Part shown: piece after piece, positions 26,601 through 40,194 of the stretch
How positions within the stretch are numbered: position 1 is the stretch's first letter
Layout: each line of letters starts with the position of its first letter
DNA from: Anseranas semipalmata
Taxonomy: Eukaryota; Chordata; Aves; Anseriformes; Anseranatidae
Assembly: GCA_013399115.1 (NCBI GenBank)
Contig: VXAA01002186.1
Coordinates: 807,097 to 871,096 of the forward strand
Length of the DNA: 64,000 nucleotides
Direction of reading: 5' to 3'
Translations under genes and position numbers: made by a program
The notes under the pieces: model-generated
What the model saw: the letters and a program-made list of their open reading frames with translations, nothing else
What the model was told of the DNA's origin: nothing
The model's database searches: none

Positions 26601-27759
26601 ATAAATAGCAATTAATACACCATTATAGGTTTGCTTCTCAAGGAGGAAGGAAATTGGGAAAACAATGGATTTTGATGTCAACGTCAGCAAAATTTCTGGA
26701 TCCTGCATTTTAGATACTTCGTCATCCTGACATCTATTCACTTTCATAGGCATTTCAGCAGTGAAACTACCCATTGAAAACTTTTTACTCAAGCAGGCCC
26801 CACAGACAACTCAATTTTTTCGTTGTTTTGGAAACAATGGGATTTTATCTTGATAAACACAGCACTGTAAACCTATCCCATGTTCTGTTTTGTATTTCCC
26901 AGAAACGTTTTCAATCGAGATTTAAGTATTTAATTTAGACTCCATAAAACAGTTAATATATATTAAATAAATAGCAACTACATACTCACACGTATTTGCA
27001 GCGTATTATGGCTATGCAATAGGTCCATATCAATTTCACAGTTATGAATCTATTACATAACTTTTAATCCTTTGTGAATGTTTAATAATCAGTATTCAAA
27101 TAACATACATTAACTGTCCTATTAAATCTAAATTAATGGTGGCTCAGGGAACGTTAATTTAAAAGGTTACCTATTTTCCCAGCAGATCTGATCTTTGTTT
27201 CACATTTTTTCATTAAAATTAGTCTTAAAGACTGAGTAAATTTGTTTCATTTAGAATATAGTTACTAGGTGCTCTGAATACCTTTGAATCACATTCTGCC
27301 AAGCTTCTCTGCTAATAGCAATATTAAAGATTCTCTCCCATTTCCTTCCAGTATCATTAGCATTACCTGGAGATAATAAAATATCACATATTTGTTTAGG
27401 AAAGGTAATCCCTTTTGACTGAAAGAACTGACATTCAGCAGTTCATTAAAATCATTGAGTGAAAATTTGGCTGTGGGATTTGCATATTGTGAGTTTACAA
27501 AATGACCATCTCTCAGGACGAGATGTAAGACTGAAAATTTACAGAATACATTTCTTCTCTAAATGAATCAGGATCACCACAGAATTGATCTAATAGTAAC
27601 AGTACCCCTTGCAGTCTTCTGAATAACATATGTGAGAAGCTAGCATAATGCTAGATTTAGACTTTAGATTTTTTTTTATTTGATAAAGACTGCATAGCAA
27701 TGATCAGTAACTGGGATCAGAGCATTTTGATCTGTGAACCAAGATGTTTTATTGGAGAA

Positions 27760-28480
27760 GGGGACAAGATTCATTGAAATTAATGCCAGAAGAAACTGTT
27801 GAGTCATGTAGCCTAACATATATTATAAGAAACCATCAAAAGCCTGTATTGACCTCAGTAAATTATATCTGATTCAAGCTCTCTAGCTCTAGGTCGTTCT
27901 GAGAACGACCAGAGCTAGAGAATCCATTGCTTCTCTTGGTAATTCCTAATGACTGTTCACCTTCAGTTTTAGAAGTAAACATACCAGTTTGAACTTTTCT
28001 GGCTTCAGTTATGCTCTTTTTAGAAATTGTATAACTATAAAGGCATCCTGTATCTAATTCTCATTATTGTATTTATATACCCCGATCATATCACCTCTCA
28101 GTCTTTTTAAAGCCAGTCTCTGTCATACAGAAGACTTGCCAGCCCTTTTGTGGATCTTTTCTTCACTCTCTCCAGTTTCTCAGCATTTCTAAAAAAAGCA
28201 CTCGCCAATGCCATGGTATCCAATACTAGTCTCATCAAGGCCATATGATTTCTTTGCTCCCACTCACCATTCCTTCTATATTTCCACTGGTTGGGTTTTG
28301 TTTTCCTGCCACTGTCTGTTGAGAATCAGTGTTCAGGAGCCCATTGCTCAGTCTTTTGTTTTGTCGATCTACCTTGAGTTCTTTGTCCTGTCTAGATAGC
28401 ATACCTGTATATATCTCTGTATGTGGCAGTATGAAGTTGCATGTAAATTTTTAAATAGAAACAGTACAGCAGGGTGCTTA
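27760..28480 (-). mobile_element. Ancient CR1/L3-type LINE fossil
   Basis: Plus-strand phrases 'gttgagtcatgtagcctaac', 'gagaatccattgcttctctt', 'tggtaattcctaatg', 'gatcatatcacctctcagtc', 'tggatcttttcttcactctc', 'tccagtttctcagcattt', 'ccaatgccatggtatcc' and 'ctagtctcatcaagg' occur in the order known for reverse-complemented old CR1/L3 3' regions (strong recognisable string: 'tcacctctcagtcttttt'). No ORF survives. A 40-bp quasi-palindrome at 27,881-27,920 sits within it. Confidence 0.72.
27881..27920. repeat. 40-bp near-perfect palindrome
   Basis: Left arm ctctagctctaggtcgttct (27,881-27,900) and right arm agaacgaccagagctagag (27,902-27,920) are reverse complements except for one extra base in the left arm, separated by a single G. 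As single strand it would fold into a hairpin with essentially no loop. Confidence 0.95.
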
Positions 28481-28668
28481 CCATAGCGTATGTTATTTTT
28501 GCATGAAGGACTCCATATTTCTGAAATCAAACTTTTGATGTCTTACTGAGAGTCCTATTGCATTGGTGCTATAACAACACCTACCATCCAAACCACAAGC
28601 ATAACAAAATAGTGCTCTGGTTCTTCCTCCCAACACAGTTTCCAGTTGAAACCTGCGACTTTCAGATT

Positions 28669-28795
28669 ACAGTCATAGTGTAATTTAGGTTGGAAGGGAC
28701 CTCTTTAGGTCATTTGGTTCAACTCCAGCTCTAAGCAGGACCAGCTTCTATGTTAGATCAGGTTGCTCAGGACCTTATCTTGTTCTGTACAAGTT
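28669..28795 (-). mobile_element. CR1 LINE 3' end
   Basis: Plus strand reads 'tcatagtg...ttaggttggaagggacc', 'taggtcatttggttcaactc', then 'gatcaggttgctcaggacct', the reverse complement of the avian CR1 3' UTR and the end of ORF2. It is 5'-truncated at about 125 bp and moderately diverged. Confidence 0.85.
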
Positions 28796-31186
28796 CTTAT
28801 CCAAGTTCCATGCAAGTTGCTGTGTTACAGTCCTAAGGGATCCATTTTATTACCCTGTATGTATTATCCATCACTATCACGCACTATTATTTTTTCCAGA
28901 CTTAAAATGAAAATGTTTCATAGGACCAAAACTAAGTCTCTCATGAGACACATGAGAAACATCTCAGCATAAGGAGACTTTAGGTGTAATATTTATTGAA
29001 GGCCTAACCCAGATAACATGTATCCTAATGTTAACATATTGCATTGCTTTCTTTTAAACCAGAATGCTGTCTGGTATGGTGTTATAGCACTCTGAGAGAT
29101 ATTATATCTATGAAGTTGCCTCAATCATTCAAACTTAGCGTCAAGAAAGAATGAGCTCAAATACATTTAAGAGGTGTACTTAAAAAATGGCAGGTGTTAA
29201 TTTATAATTTTTATCTGTAGAACAATAAATCCTTTGTTGACTTTTGTTATACTTTTCCAGGTTAAAAATTCACACAGGTCATTTTGCTTTGAATATTGTC
29301 ACAACAGTAAAACTGCTTCAGTTCTCTGAAATTCATTCAGCTTTACAAGACATATTAAAGTGAACATCTCTGAGTAAGAGCTATGCTTAGCAGACTCTCC
29401 TTGGAGTCTCAGCCACAAGCTAATTGAGCACTGCAAAAACAAAAAAAAATATCCTTCATAGATGTATGACATTCTTCACGGTCACAATAATGAGTCAAAA
29501 CCAAGTGTGTTATTTTTACAAGACACGAGACTTCCAAATATGACATATGTAGTAGTGAACTGCTTTTTCTCCATTCCTGTGCAGACCCGTTACGTTTGTC
29601 CATAAGTTCCTGTTGTGCAGGATGTTGCAGCCGGGCTGTATTCTCATAAGTTTGCAACGCCATGTTGTAGTTTTTCCTCCCACTGAATGCCAGATGTGTC
29701 AGCTAACTACCTGTTGCTGGCAGGCAAAGTCACAAAGCATGATGGAAGCTGGCATGAGGAGAGCGGGAAGGATTGCTGTTAAAAAAGCACATTCCTGAAG
29801 TGCACATTGGGGTTGAGCCTCTCTGGCTAGCTTCAAATTTAATACATAGAATCTTAATAGAATCTTAATATTTGCTGCAGGAATAAAATAGTGTTGGTGA
29901 AGGCTCTTCCACAGTTCTGCCTGATGTCGTGACCATCCTGTGCACTGTTTTACATGAAAGCTGGATATTGAGGGAGCTGATGGGGCAGTAACTGCCTTGA
30001 AAGAGCCTCATAATCCTGTCCAGTCTGTGGAAACAGGGAGTGTTTAAAAAGAGTTAAATTGTGTTAGGTAAAGGAATAATAGACAGATTTACTACCCTTT
30101 AAATTGTTTAGCTGTTTGCAGCTGAACATTGAGTTTAAGGCCAAGATCCAAAGAGCTGATGAGATTTAAGTAATAAATGTCTTTGTGGATCAGTCCTCAG
30201 CTACTTAAGAACCAGATATTTTATATTACTCTGCCCTTTTCAAACAGTGCCCATTTTCTTTGTCTTGATAGGACTTAATTTTTCTTTCACATATAAAGCC
30301 AAAGATTACATCATTTCTGGCTCTTGCCATGCTATTTCTTCCTGTACTGCTGTAACACTGATGTTGAAGCCCTAGCTCTAGTTTGGCTAGAGCAGTGATC
30401 TTTAATTTCAGTTGATTCATGATCCAAAAATAATACGCAAACAGCAGCGCCAACATTTTACTTTTCTGAAGATATGCATACTTACAGAAAACAAGTAGTA
30501 CGGGCAACAAGAAAGGATATGGCCTTGTGAGCCAAAGATGGAATCCACTTCTCTCGTCCAGTTTGAGTACAACTTTCTCCTTTGCCCACTGAAGTCATTT
30601 ATTGCTCAGTCTAGGTATTATTTGTCGAGTGTTACTTACTGTTTACTGCTCAATTTAAAATCTGTCTCCTCTTCTTTGCCTCTAGAAACCAAGGAGGATG
30701 GTGGTTAAATTTGTATTAAAATTTTAAAGAAGAGGATAAGTGAGGAATAAGGAAAGATGAAGAATTATAGGCCACTAATTTTAACTTCAATACCTGACAA
30801 ATAACTAGAACAATTAGCAAAGCAAGAGCAATCAGTATGTAAACAGCTTGAAGAAAATGCAGTGATAAATTGGTAACACATTTGTAAAAAGCACAAACCA
30901 AGTGAAAACAAACTAATTGGTTTCTTTGATGGAATAATGAATGTATAAAGAAAAAGTGTTAGATACAAAACTTCTTAATATTAGTAAGACACTGATAGTG
31001 GTTGCTTATGGCATTCTTAGAAAGAAGCCAAAGAAAGTTGGATTAGATGGAACCACTATGAAATGAATACACAGGTAAATAAATCAAACACTAAAAAGCT
31101 TTATGAACAGTTGAGCTGGTAGCCGGGAAGAGATCAAAAACATTTTAGATGATCAGACATTCTATATAGATCAATTTAGATGTGAA

Positions 31187-31248
31187 GGGGGGGGGGGGGG
31201 GGGGGGGGGGTTTGGTTTTTTTAAAAGGACAAAAAAAAAAAAAAAAAA
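31187..31248. repeat. 24 G run followed by an 18 A run
   Basis: Twenty-four consecutive guanines (31,187-31,210), then tttggtttttttaaaaggac, then eighteen adenines (31,231-31,248). No retroposon body is recognised on either side. A G24 run can form G-quadruplexes, and its length is unlikely to be exact in an assembly. Confidence 0.95.
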
Positions 31249-31718
31249 GTCATAAAGCAGCATCTAGTGTAAGAATCACCTAAATAAAGAAACTGAGCAG
31301 AACAGCAAAAATGTCATCCATTTTGGTTCCATGCCAGCACCAAATAGCTTACATCAGCATCGTTTTTCTGCTACACAGCTGAGTTTCTTTATTTAGACAT
31401 ATTAAATACTCCAAAGCATATCTAAATAGAGCTTTGATTACTGCAGGATTATCTCAAATTTATTTATTGACGTTGCTTCTGTTGACTGATACTTCTGTCC
31501 ATCTAAAAATCGCATGATTCATGAAATGTTTATGCCTTTTTGTTGTGACTGAGGGAGAAAAGATGTCTAGTGGCATCGTGTCTCTGAGAACTTTTGTTCT
31601 GTTTTCTTTATAAAAGATAATAAAGGTTCATATGTTTGTTCATTTGTTTTACCACAGCAAATAGGCACACTATTGGTAGTGAGGACCACCTACACATTTT
31701 GACACCTAAGAGAATATC

Positions 31719-32729
31719 TTGGAAAATAGAACAAAAACTTGTTCTACCCTTCGGTGGGTTAGAAACTGGCTGGGTGGCCGGGCCCAAAGAGTCGTGGTGA
31801 ATGGAGTCAAGTCCAGTTGGAGGCCGGTCACTAGTGGCGTCCCCCAGGGCTCAGTACTGGGGCCGGTGCTCTTTAATATCTTTATAGATGATCTGGACGA
31901 GGGGATTGAGTGTACCCTCAGTAAGTTTGCAGACGACACCAAGTTAGGTGCATGTGTCGATCTGCTCGAGGGTAGGAAGGCTCTGCAGGAGGATTTGGAT
32001 AGGCTGGACCGATGGGCTGAGGCCAACTGTATGAAGTTTAACAAGGCCAAGTGCCGGGTCCTGCACCTGGGGCGCAACAACCCCAGGCAGAGCTACAGGC
32101 TGGGGGATGAGTGGCTGGAAAGCTGCCTGTCAGAGAAGGACCTGGGTGTGCTGGTTGACAGTCGGCTGAATATGAGCCAGCAGTGTGCTCAGGTGGCCAA
32201 GAAGGCCAACGGCATCCTGGCTTGTATCAGGAACAGTGTGGCCAGCAGGACTAGGGAGGTGATTGTCCCCCTGTACTCGGCTCTGGTGAGGCCGCACCTC
32301 GAGTACTGTGTTCAGTTTTGGGCCCCTCACTACAAGAAGGACATGGAGGTGCTCGAGAGAGTCCAGAGAAGGGCAACAAAGCTGGTGAGGGGTCTCGAGA
32401 ACAAGCCTTACGAGGAGCGGCTGAGGGAGCTGGGGCTGTTCAGCCTGGAGAAGAGGAGGCTCAGGGGTGACCTTATCGCTCTCTACAGGTACCTTAAAGG
32501 AGGCTGTAGTGAGGTAGGGATTGGCCTCTTCTCCCACGTGCCTGGTGACAGGACGAGGGGGAATGGGCTCAAGTTGCGTCAGGGGAGGTTTAGGTTGAAT
32601 GTTAGGAAGAACTTCTTTACCGAAAGGGTAGTTAGGCATTGGAATGGGCTGCCCAGGGAAGTGGTTGAGTCACCATCCCTGGAGGTCTTTAAAAGACGTT
32701 TAGATGTTGAGCTTAGAGATATGGTTTAG
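31719..32729 (+). CDS. CR1 ORF2 C-terminal fragment: reverse transcriptase and C-terminal domain
   Basis: An uninterrupted 336-codon frame encoding the second half of the CR1 pol protein, whose full-length form has an N-terminal endonuclease and a reverse transcriptase that copies CR1 RNA at the target site. Visible are the RT block around [20 protein letters not shown] (about residues 39-58), the catalytic motif FADDTKLG (about 70-77), the thumb-region [48 protein letters not shown], and the C-terminal block [20 protein letters not shown] ending RDMV and stop. The Asp pair of the FADD motif is present. The first Asp (palm motif A) and the endonuclease lie in the missing 5' part, so the copy cannot be autonomous. 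The Met at 31,719 is probably in flanking DNA; homology starts near 31,735. The absence of stops over 330 codons suggests a fairly recent insertion. Confidence 0.93.
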   Translation: MENRTKTCSTLRWVRNWLGGRAQRVVVNGVKSSWRPVTSGVPQGSVLGPVLFNIFIDDLDEGIECTLSKFADDTKLGACVDLLEGRKALQEDLDRLDRWAEANCMKFNKAKCRVLHLGRNNPRQSYRLGDEWLESCLSEKDLGVLVDSRLNMSQQCAQVAKKANGILACIRNSVASRTREVIVPLYSALVRPHLEYCVQFWAPHYKKDMEVLERVQRRATKLVRGLENKPYEERLRELGLFSLEKRRLRGDLIALYRYLKGGCSEVGIGLFSHVPGDRTRGNGLKLRQGRFRLNVRKNFFTERVVRHWNGLPREVVESPSLEVFKRRLDVELRDMV

Positions 32730-32840
32730 AGATATGGTTTAGTGTGGGCCTTGTTAGAGTTAGGTCAGAGGTTGGACTAGGTGATCTTGGAGGTCTCTTC
32801 CAACCTGAACAATTCTGTGATTCTGTGATTCTGTGTGATT
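31735..32840 (+). mobile_element. CR1 LINE, 1.1-kb 5'-truncated copy
   Basis: The whole insertion: ORF2 3' half (see CDS), a 13-bp tandem duplication gatatggtttaga just after the stop, the 3' UTR 'gtgatcttggaggtctcttc', and terminal repeats gattctgt gattctgt gattctgt at about 32,815-32,838. It is the longest and best-preserved transposon in the window. Target-site duplications are not evident, as is usual for CR1. Confidence 0.93.
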
Positions 32841-35800
32841 GTTCTTGTCCGAAAAGCTGATCACTGAGTTGTGACAAGAGACAACAGCTAATAGACATGT
32901 GAGAGCCCAAGATACCAATAAGAATTTTTTGTAAGCATTATAGACAGCAATTGTAGCAAGCACATCAGCTTCCTCACCATTGTCAAGATTTTTCATAGCT
33001 ATTAAGGGAAAGGAACATTTTTTTTAGAAGTCTTAAAGAAGGATTATCAGGTTAGTTTTCCAGATTCTTATGAGACAATCTTCCCGAGTAAGAAGGGTAG
33101 CACAAACCTGAACAGTGTGCGCTAATCAAATCTGACAATAGAAGACAACAAATGCATTTTAGATATTAGAGTAGAAATATAGTGTTGAAAGGAGACATCA
33201 GTTGTAGAAGAAGATAGAAATCCAGAGCACAGAGAATAAGGAGATGCAATAAACTGTTTTACACAAGAAAAAGCAAATACCATTAAGTGTTGAACAGTTG
33301 ATTGTCTGTCCATACAGACTGCACTAGTGCTTATTTTAATGTATAATGAATAGAACCAGTAAGATATAGGCAACAAATAAAATCTTAGTCAGTAACACTT
33401 CTGTCACAGTCATTTCTGCACCCTTAATATAGTCCACATTGCATTAAAGTTGAAATAAATGCAAAATTGCTTCTGACTTCATCAGGAATGGCTTTGCACT
33501 CATAAGTACTGTGCCTTCTGATTTCAGCAAAGTACCACATGACTCGAATAATTAATTTTTAAAAGGGCAAGGATAAAGTATCATTAAATAGATTGGGGTT
33601 ACAAGATCTGGTGCTTATATTTAAAATTATAGAAAAATACTGCATTGAGTTTCTTCAGTCAAAGTATGGCATGTAAAGATGCAAAGAATAAGGTAACTCT
33701 GTTCCCCTCCATAATGAATGCTACCTCAAATGTGCATACTAGTACAATCACAGTATTACCTTAAGATAAATTTAAGAGTCCAAAACATATAATAAAAATG
33801 AATTGATTTAGGGATTTTTTTCTTTATAACTCAATTTCTCAAGAACTCATAGATATATTCATTTCATAGAAAAGAATGAAAGCAAAGCTTAATAGCCTAC
33901 AAATACATACATACATTAATTAGATTGCAAATACTGCTTGCTGAGAACAAAAGGGAAATTACAAAGAGGAATTTTTTTTACAATGAGTATAGTAGACAGT
34001 AAATAAAAATGACTGCGGAATTGCTATTACTGGAGACACATATGGCTAGAGTTGATGCTGCAGTGTCAAAAGAGAAGACATGACATATATTAAATTAGTC
34101 TCTCCAGGCAGTGGACGTTGTAACACTTCAACTTCCAAATCAGAGGCTACCAAGATATTTCAGTATTCTTCCACTTAGGAAGCCCACATGCACCAGTACC
34201 TCTTTCTGAGGAAGTGATGTGCTGGTCACTTTTTACAAAAGTTGCTGGGAAGGGTGTACCCAATCAGATGTCCCCATTCTTACATGTAAGCTACTTACCA
34301 GCTTGTATTACACACTGGTGTTTTGAAGCAGCAAACACAGTGAAGACTACAGAGGTTTACACAGTCTCTAGAGTTTACCATTCTTCCTTATAAATTATAA
34401 TAGATTTTAAATACTTGACTTTCTATTCTAGAATTAAAATAATTTGTTACAGCATACCTAGACAGATTTATTCATAAGTAACAATATTTTCACTTAAAAG
34501 AACCCTACAGCATCTCATTTAGGGGGGTTCTGGTCAGAGCTCATAGCTCAAAATACGTTTTAAAGAATGCTTCCTAGAAGATTTAGAAGGGTACATTTTT
34601 CCTTTTTAAATGAGAAGCTGTAGTACAACCATGTATGTACAAACACACACAGATAAAGAGTTTTAAGAGATTTAACAGATAAAGAGATTTAAGAGTTTTA
34701 AATTGTTTTTTCAGATCTACCCCATAGAAATGAATTTGGCACATAAACATATGTAAGAATATAAAACAAAATAACAAATTTTAAGATGATTATAGATATG
34801 TTCTTTCTGAATGCTTCCAGTAAAAAAACAAACAAACAAAAACTGCAATAGAGATGGGGGTTTTGTGGTACCCTGAAGGTGAAGAAACACATGAAGAATT
34901 ACAGCAATGTAAGAAAATTCGGGCTCAATTTCTTATTGCTTATAATTACCATTCTCCAAGTGCCAGTCTACAGTGAGAAACAGAGAGGCCAGAACCTGAA
35001 GATTTTGAAAATAAATTATGCTAATACCTCACTTAAAAAACATACCTCTCACAAATCTCCACCAACAATTTTTTCCATGAAAGAGGTACAGTTTCTTCTG
35101 AGGTGCAGCGAAGAGTACTGTACAGTGATCCATTACACAATGGTCTAAACCAAAAATCAAAGACCATATCTGACTAAGACTAGGTGTCAGGAACGGGAAG
35201 ATTTTAAACAGGCAGAATTGTATTGCTGAATGATACTTAGCCAAGGGAAATAGTACAATACACATTATCTCACTTTCATTGTGTATAGTCAATCTAATTT
35301 CCATTTGCAATCTGGAATAAAGCATTTCTAACACAGCCATGATTCGATCCTCTTGTGGGACATATATCCAGGACATGCAAGACTCTCAAAACATCCTATG
35401 CTGCACTCAAAACAAACAAACAAAACCCAGAACGCTAGCTCTTGCATGTACTAGCTGTAGCAGAGGCAACCCATAACACAGCTGTGGATAGCTCTGTCTA
35501 TGGCTGAATGGCCAACACCAAGATCAGTGCAGGCTTGCCATCTAAGTATTTCTGCGAATCCTTAGTAGATTACTAAGCACAATTGCTAGTACAGTATTGC
35601 AACTAGCAGCACTTAAGCTAGTTAGCTGAAACTCTAACCTCTATAAATGCACAGAGCTAAAAATAACCTTCATTATGGTGTTATTTAATGTTAATGCAAG
35701 AAGGAATAGCATTACTCCTGACTTGCTGTTGAGATTCCCTGTTTCCTTGAAGTGGCTTCTTGTTCAGTTATTGACTTTGCTTAATTTTGCACTGGGTGAA

Positions 35801-38671
35801 GAGACCTAATTACATACAATTTTCAGCTTTGGCCCACAGGGCCTAAGTGTTCTCCAGCCATTAGTTTAGACTGAGATAAAGTTCATTAGTTCAATGGGGG
35901 TTTGTATGCCTTCTTCTGAAGCATCTTCTGAAGCACTTCCACACACTGACTCCAATCCAGTACATCACCCCTTATGCTCCTAGCTGATAAACAGGTTACA
36001 GTGAAAAAATAATAGCAGTGAAAAACCTAAGAGAGATGGAAAGTTGGGATGACCTTCTCAGGCCATGACAGTAGGCATAGGGAGGCGAAGCTTTATGAAT
36101 TACAATTAATTTATTCATGACACAGGAAAAAATAATACTGAAGGTGCCTAAAAAGATTTCAGCTTATGATAATTTAAATTATCCTATACTAGTACACTAG
36201 GATCTAGACATACATTTTAACTTAGCATTACCTTATTTGTATAAATAATAGCAATGTGCTAACATAGGTACACACTGCAATTTTGCTCAGGCCTCCAATT
36301 GCAATAACATCACTGTAAATCAACAGTCTTATTTTACCAAGCTTCTCCGCTGTTGCCACTGGAAAAAGCCATTTGTAATCCTCTATGGAATGATGACCAT
36401 GGCCGTTAATTTTTCTGCTGTGGAGGTAGATCCTCCCACAAGATTTTCATAGCTTTAAGAAAGCTGAGTTCACCAAATACCCATCCCCTTGCTTTCTCCG
36501 CATCTTACCCCACCAATCTGAGATGCAGCCAGATTTTATCTGACTCTCAGTGGTCAGGAAACAGTGTTCATATCATTTTATTTTGACTAAGAGCATAACC
36601 ATATCTAATCAACTTCACATTGAATGATCTAATCCTTTGTGATTTTGGAGCTGGGTTAAAGAGCTGTAAGTCTTAGCAAGTTTATATTTTTGGCTTAAAA
36701 TGCCTGGAGTGCTTGAGTTGATGCTCTGTACATCATCTGCCTTGCTTAGGTAGCACTTGTCAGTGAAACACCCTCATCATCAGCATTGCACCCCAGATAG
36801 TCTGGCAAGTCATTGTATTCATATCTTCAGAGTGTGCTCCAATTTTCCTAGGCTCTTTTCTGAATGGGGTATATAATATCAGGAGAACAATTCTATCTTC
36901 ATAAACAATGCCCATGTTGGTGACTGTATTGTTTATAAAACTCACCTATTCTACAGTCAAGCAGTATATTATACAAATGTGAAAATAAAGTGCTTATTTT
37001 AGGGTCTTACAGATGCACAGCTGAAGACCTCCTTCCTTTCCTACATGCAAATGCTATTAAAATCACCTTTTCAGCAATTAAACAGCATTAGGTAGACTCA
37101 GTTAAGATAAATTTACCTCAAAAATGCATTCATCACTCTCTTCAAAAGTAAAGCCCCAAAGCAAAATGCACAGAGTTGCCAGCAGCTTTAGTTAAAGCTA
37201 AAATTAGCCATGCTGATTAAGTGGATTTTGCATAACCTTAACTATTAATCCTTCATATTGGTCTTCTTTTCTTTGAAAAATCTTGGAAGTACCAATAACC
37301 TAAAGGTTTATAGAGTCACTTTTTAATACTACTTAGTTAAGATTTAATCCTTTGTATAATAGTTAACATTGGTACCATGTTTTAATAGCCCAAGATTTCT
37401 AACATCCACTTGCTGAACAAAACAGACATTTTAAATTCCAAGGAAATAATAGCAGCAGACATAAAGCAGAAGAACTTTGATTTAGAGAATTAAAAAACGT
37501 ACTTACAAGAGATAAAACTAGAGTAACAGAAAGCTAATCTTTCAGTTTTCACCCTTTCTTTAAACAGCATTCTTTTCACAGTAGATTCTCTCCCCCTCCA
37601 TTTTCTTTAGCTCAGGTTCTTATTTTCTAACTGCTAGATTGTCTCCCATCTTAACTGGCCCAACAAGACATAAATTCAGTTTTCCAGTTAGACCAACGTG
37701 GAATTTGACTCCAAGTCTCTTTTTTACAGCAGCCCTTGTTTTATAGGTTCTTCCTCTGAACAAAGGTGGAACTGAGTCTTGGATCATCCTACTGATGTCA
37801 AAGGTAAATTGAATTCCTGAATTAAAAGTTGAAATCATTCCTATTCTCAAATCAGGACAAGGGGGAGTCAGGTAGATTGTTCTTCGTGAAGTGGTGTGTC
37901 ATTGCAAAGCTGACTCTTGTTTGGGGCTCGTCCTACTAACAGAGGGTGCTTTCCCTGAAGAATAATCTAATGTGTTTTGCTTCAGATTTGCTTCAGGCTA
38001 AGAGTGCAAATGTTAGTTGCCCAAGCTCGGCCGACACCTGGAAGCTCATTAGTTTACAATAATTCCTTTGTGTGCCCAAGCCCTGCCTCAGCGTTCCACA
38101 ACATTTGCTCACGTGCCTTTTTGTACGGAAAGTAATCAACCTTCACATTTTTGTAATAACTGGCATTGTATGAGATTTATTTTTTGTCACCAGTATTTGG
38201 AAGGGAGTTTGGCAGCCACAGTGATTTCTCCACTTCAGAAATATGTAACAGAAATCCAAAAATGAGTAATTATAGGTAGCCAGTAATTATACTTCACACC
38301 TTTGTTTTGCTAGTCAAATGATTCAAAAAAATCCGTTATAAAGCAAATTACTAATTAATTGAGCAATAAACATATTTACTCTTTTATATCACTTAGGCTT
38401 TTTTCTTCTGTGTTAAAGCATTTATTCATTAATTGTTTTAAACATCCCTTAATCAGTAGTGAATTCAGAGCAGCTGACAGTTGTGTTTTGTTTATATATT
38501 TGATCAATACAACCAGCTGAAAACTTTCAGATCATTGATCATGTCATGTTCTGCTGAGTAATTGGCTAGTGAAACTGGATATTCCAAAACTGATGATTTA
38601 GTGGTTCAAAGGTCAATTCAGTAAAACACTGAAGTTGGCTAAAACAGACCTTTTTTTTCCTTCTTCTTTTT

Positions 38672-38672
38672 N
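38672..38672. other. Single undetermined base in a T-rich tract
   Basis: An isolated n between poly-T runs (38,651-38,681), an unresolved homopolymer base. Confidence 0.95.
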
Positions 38673-39471
38673 TTTTTTTTCTTCAGTATGTGGTCTTCTG
38701 AATGATCCGTGATCTTATCTCCAGTCTTCATGGTGTTTTTCCTCTTAATTAATGACAGATTGTTGTTCCACAGATCACCTTACTCTGTTGTCTGTACTGT
38801 ATTGGAAAAGTACTAGTAATGATATTCCAAATAGAGATCATATTGACATTTCTAATTTTCTTAATGTTTTCTTTCTGTCCTTTTCAGTTATTTATAACTT
38901 TGTCAAGCTTTCACCTTTGTAGCTGAAATTTCTCAGGTATGATTACTGACCAAAGGTCAGTTTTATCCTAAGTTTCAGCAAAAAAAAAATTCGTCCAGCT
39001 TTGTGACATGTAACAGTTTCCTTTTTTTTTTCATGCAAAGGGTTGTGGTTTTTTTCCTGCAGAGTTTTAAGCAACACTCATATCTGAAGACTTTGGAATT
39101 AGCTTGGCAAACACTTAGTATAGCCGTGTTCTTTTCTGTGCTTTATTAACAATCTATTCTTGTTTGGTAGAGTTATGCAGATTATCCAAGCTATTTTTCT
39201 TTTTCAGTAGTAGGGACCGTGTGTGGAAAGAAATAGAACTTCAAGAAACTAATGAAAATTATGAGATTGCCAATATTGGAAACTTGAATTACTTCCTCTC
39301 CTCTTGGACAGGTTCATGTTTCAGAATAAGTGCACACAAACATTTATCTCACTAAATGATGTAGTAACCTCACTTAGGAAACCAACACCTAGGACAGACT
39401 CCACAATGGTCAAAGAATCATAAAGAGACATCGTGTCTGAAAAAGTGAGTGGCATGAGTGAACTCATGGAA

Positions 39472-39505
39472 GGTTGCAGATATTGGTTGCAGATATCAGT
39501 TGCAG
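39472..39505. repeat. Short tandem repeat of a 13-bp unit
   Basis: ggttgcagatatt and ggttgcagatatc followed by a partial third copy (agttgcagtgag). Confidence 0.7.
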
Positions 39506-40194
39506 TGAGTGGGGTAATGGCATTACTCCATAGATTTCCCTGAATTAGGCTCAAATAGCTAAAAAATTTTGGGGCTATTCCCAGCTTTCAACAGAAACTT
39601 CCCTTCATTTATCATAGTGATGAATGTCTACACTATATATACACAAACATAGTTTGAGAAGAGTTTGTATTCAAGTTTTAATGATTGCTAAGAGGATAAA
39701 TTTTAAAGTGATAGGTGGACAGCAGCAGAGAGAAACCACAACGGAAAAGCGTAGCAATTTTTTGATGCTGTCCAATGGAAAAGCTATTGTTTGCAGATAG
39801 ATTTGCTGCATCTGTTAAAATTCTAGTCCTACCGTCAAATACTTATCCACCCTCTTATTAGATTGTGATCACAACTCACTTCAAAGGCAATTCTAATTAT
39901 TTCTTTTATAGAACCACCTCTTTCCCTGACAGATTCACAGAAGAAATTTGAATGATAATAAAGGTAATCTCTAACATCATTTACAGTGTTCGTGTTTGAA
40001 TTGGTTGTATACTGAACACAAGCCTTTAAGATTTACTTCTCCACAGGAGCTGAGATATTGTAGTATTGAATTTAATAGGCAATCATTCAACTTTTTAGCT
40101 TTTAAAATGCAAAGTAAATTTAGTACAGAAAACTTGCCATTGCAACGTTATGGATGAAAAGATACGTTTCAGCATCCACTCAGCAGTACATACA

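Larger units (their letters stand above)
20700..31700. other. Intergenic DNA between ADGRA3 and GBA3, left part
   Basis: AT-rich sequence without a recognisable gene on either strand. It contains a pyrimidine run at about 23,287, a gaaa microsatellite at 23,620, a fossil LINE at 27.76-28.48 kb, a minus-strand CR1 end at 28.67 kb and a G24/A18 homopolymer pair at 31.19 kb. Other stretches, including 20,700-23,200 and 28,800-31,100, show nothing I can identify. Confidence 0.7.
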
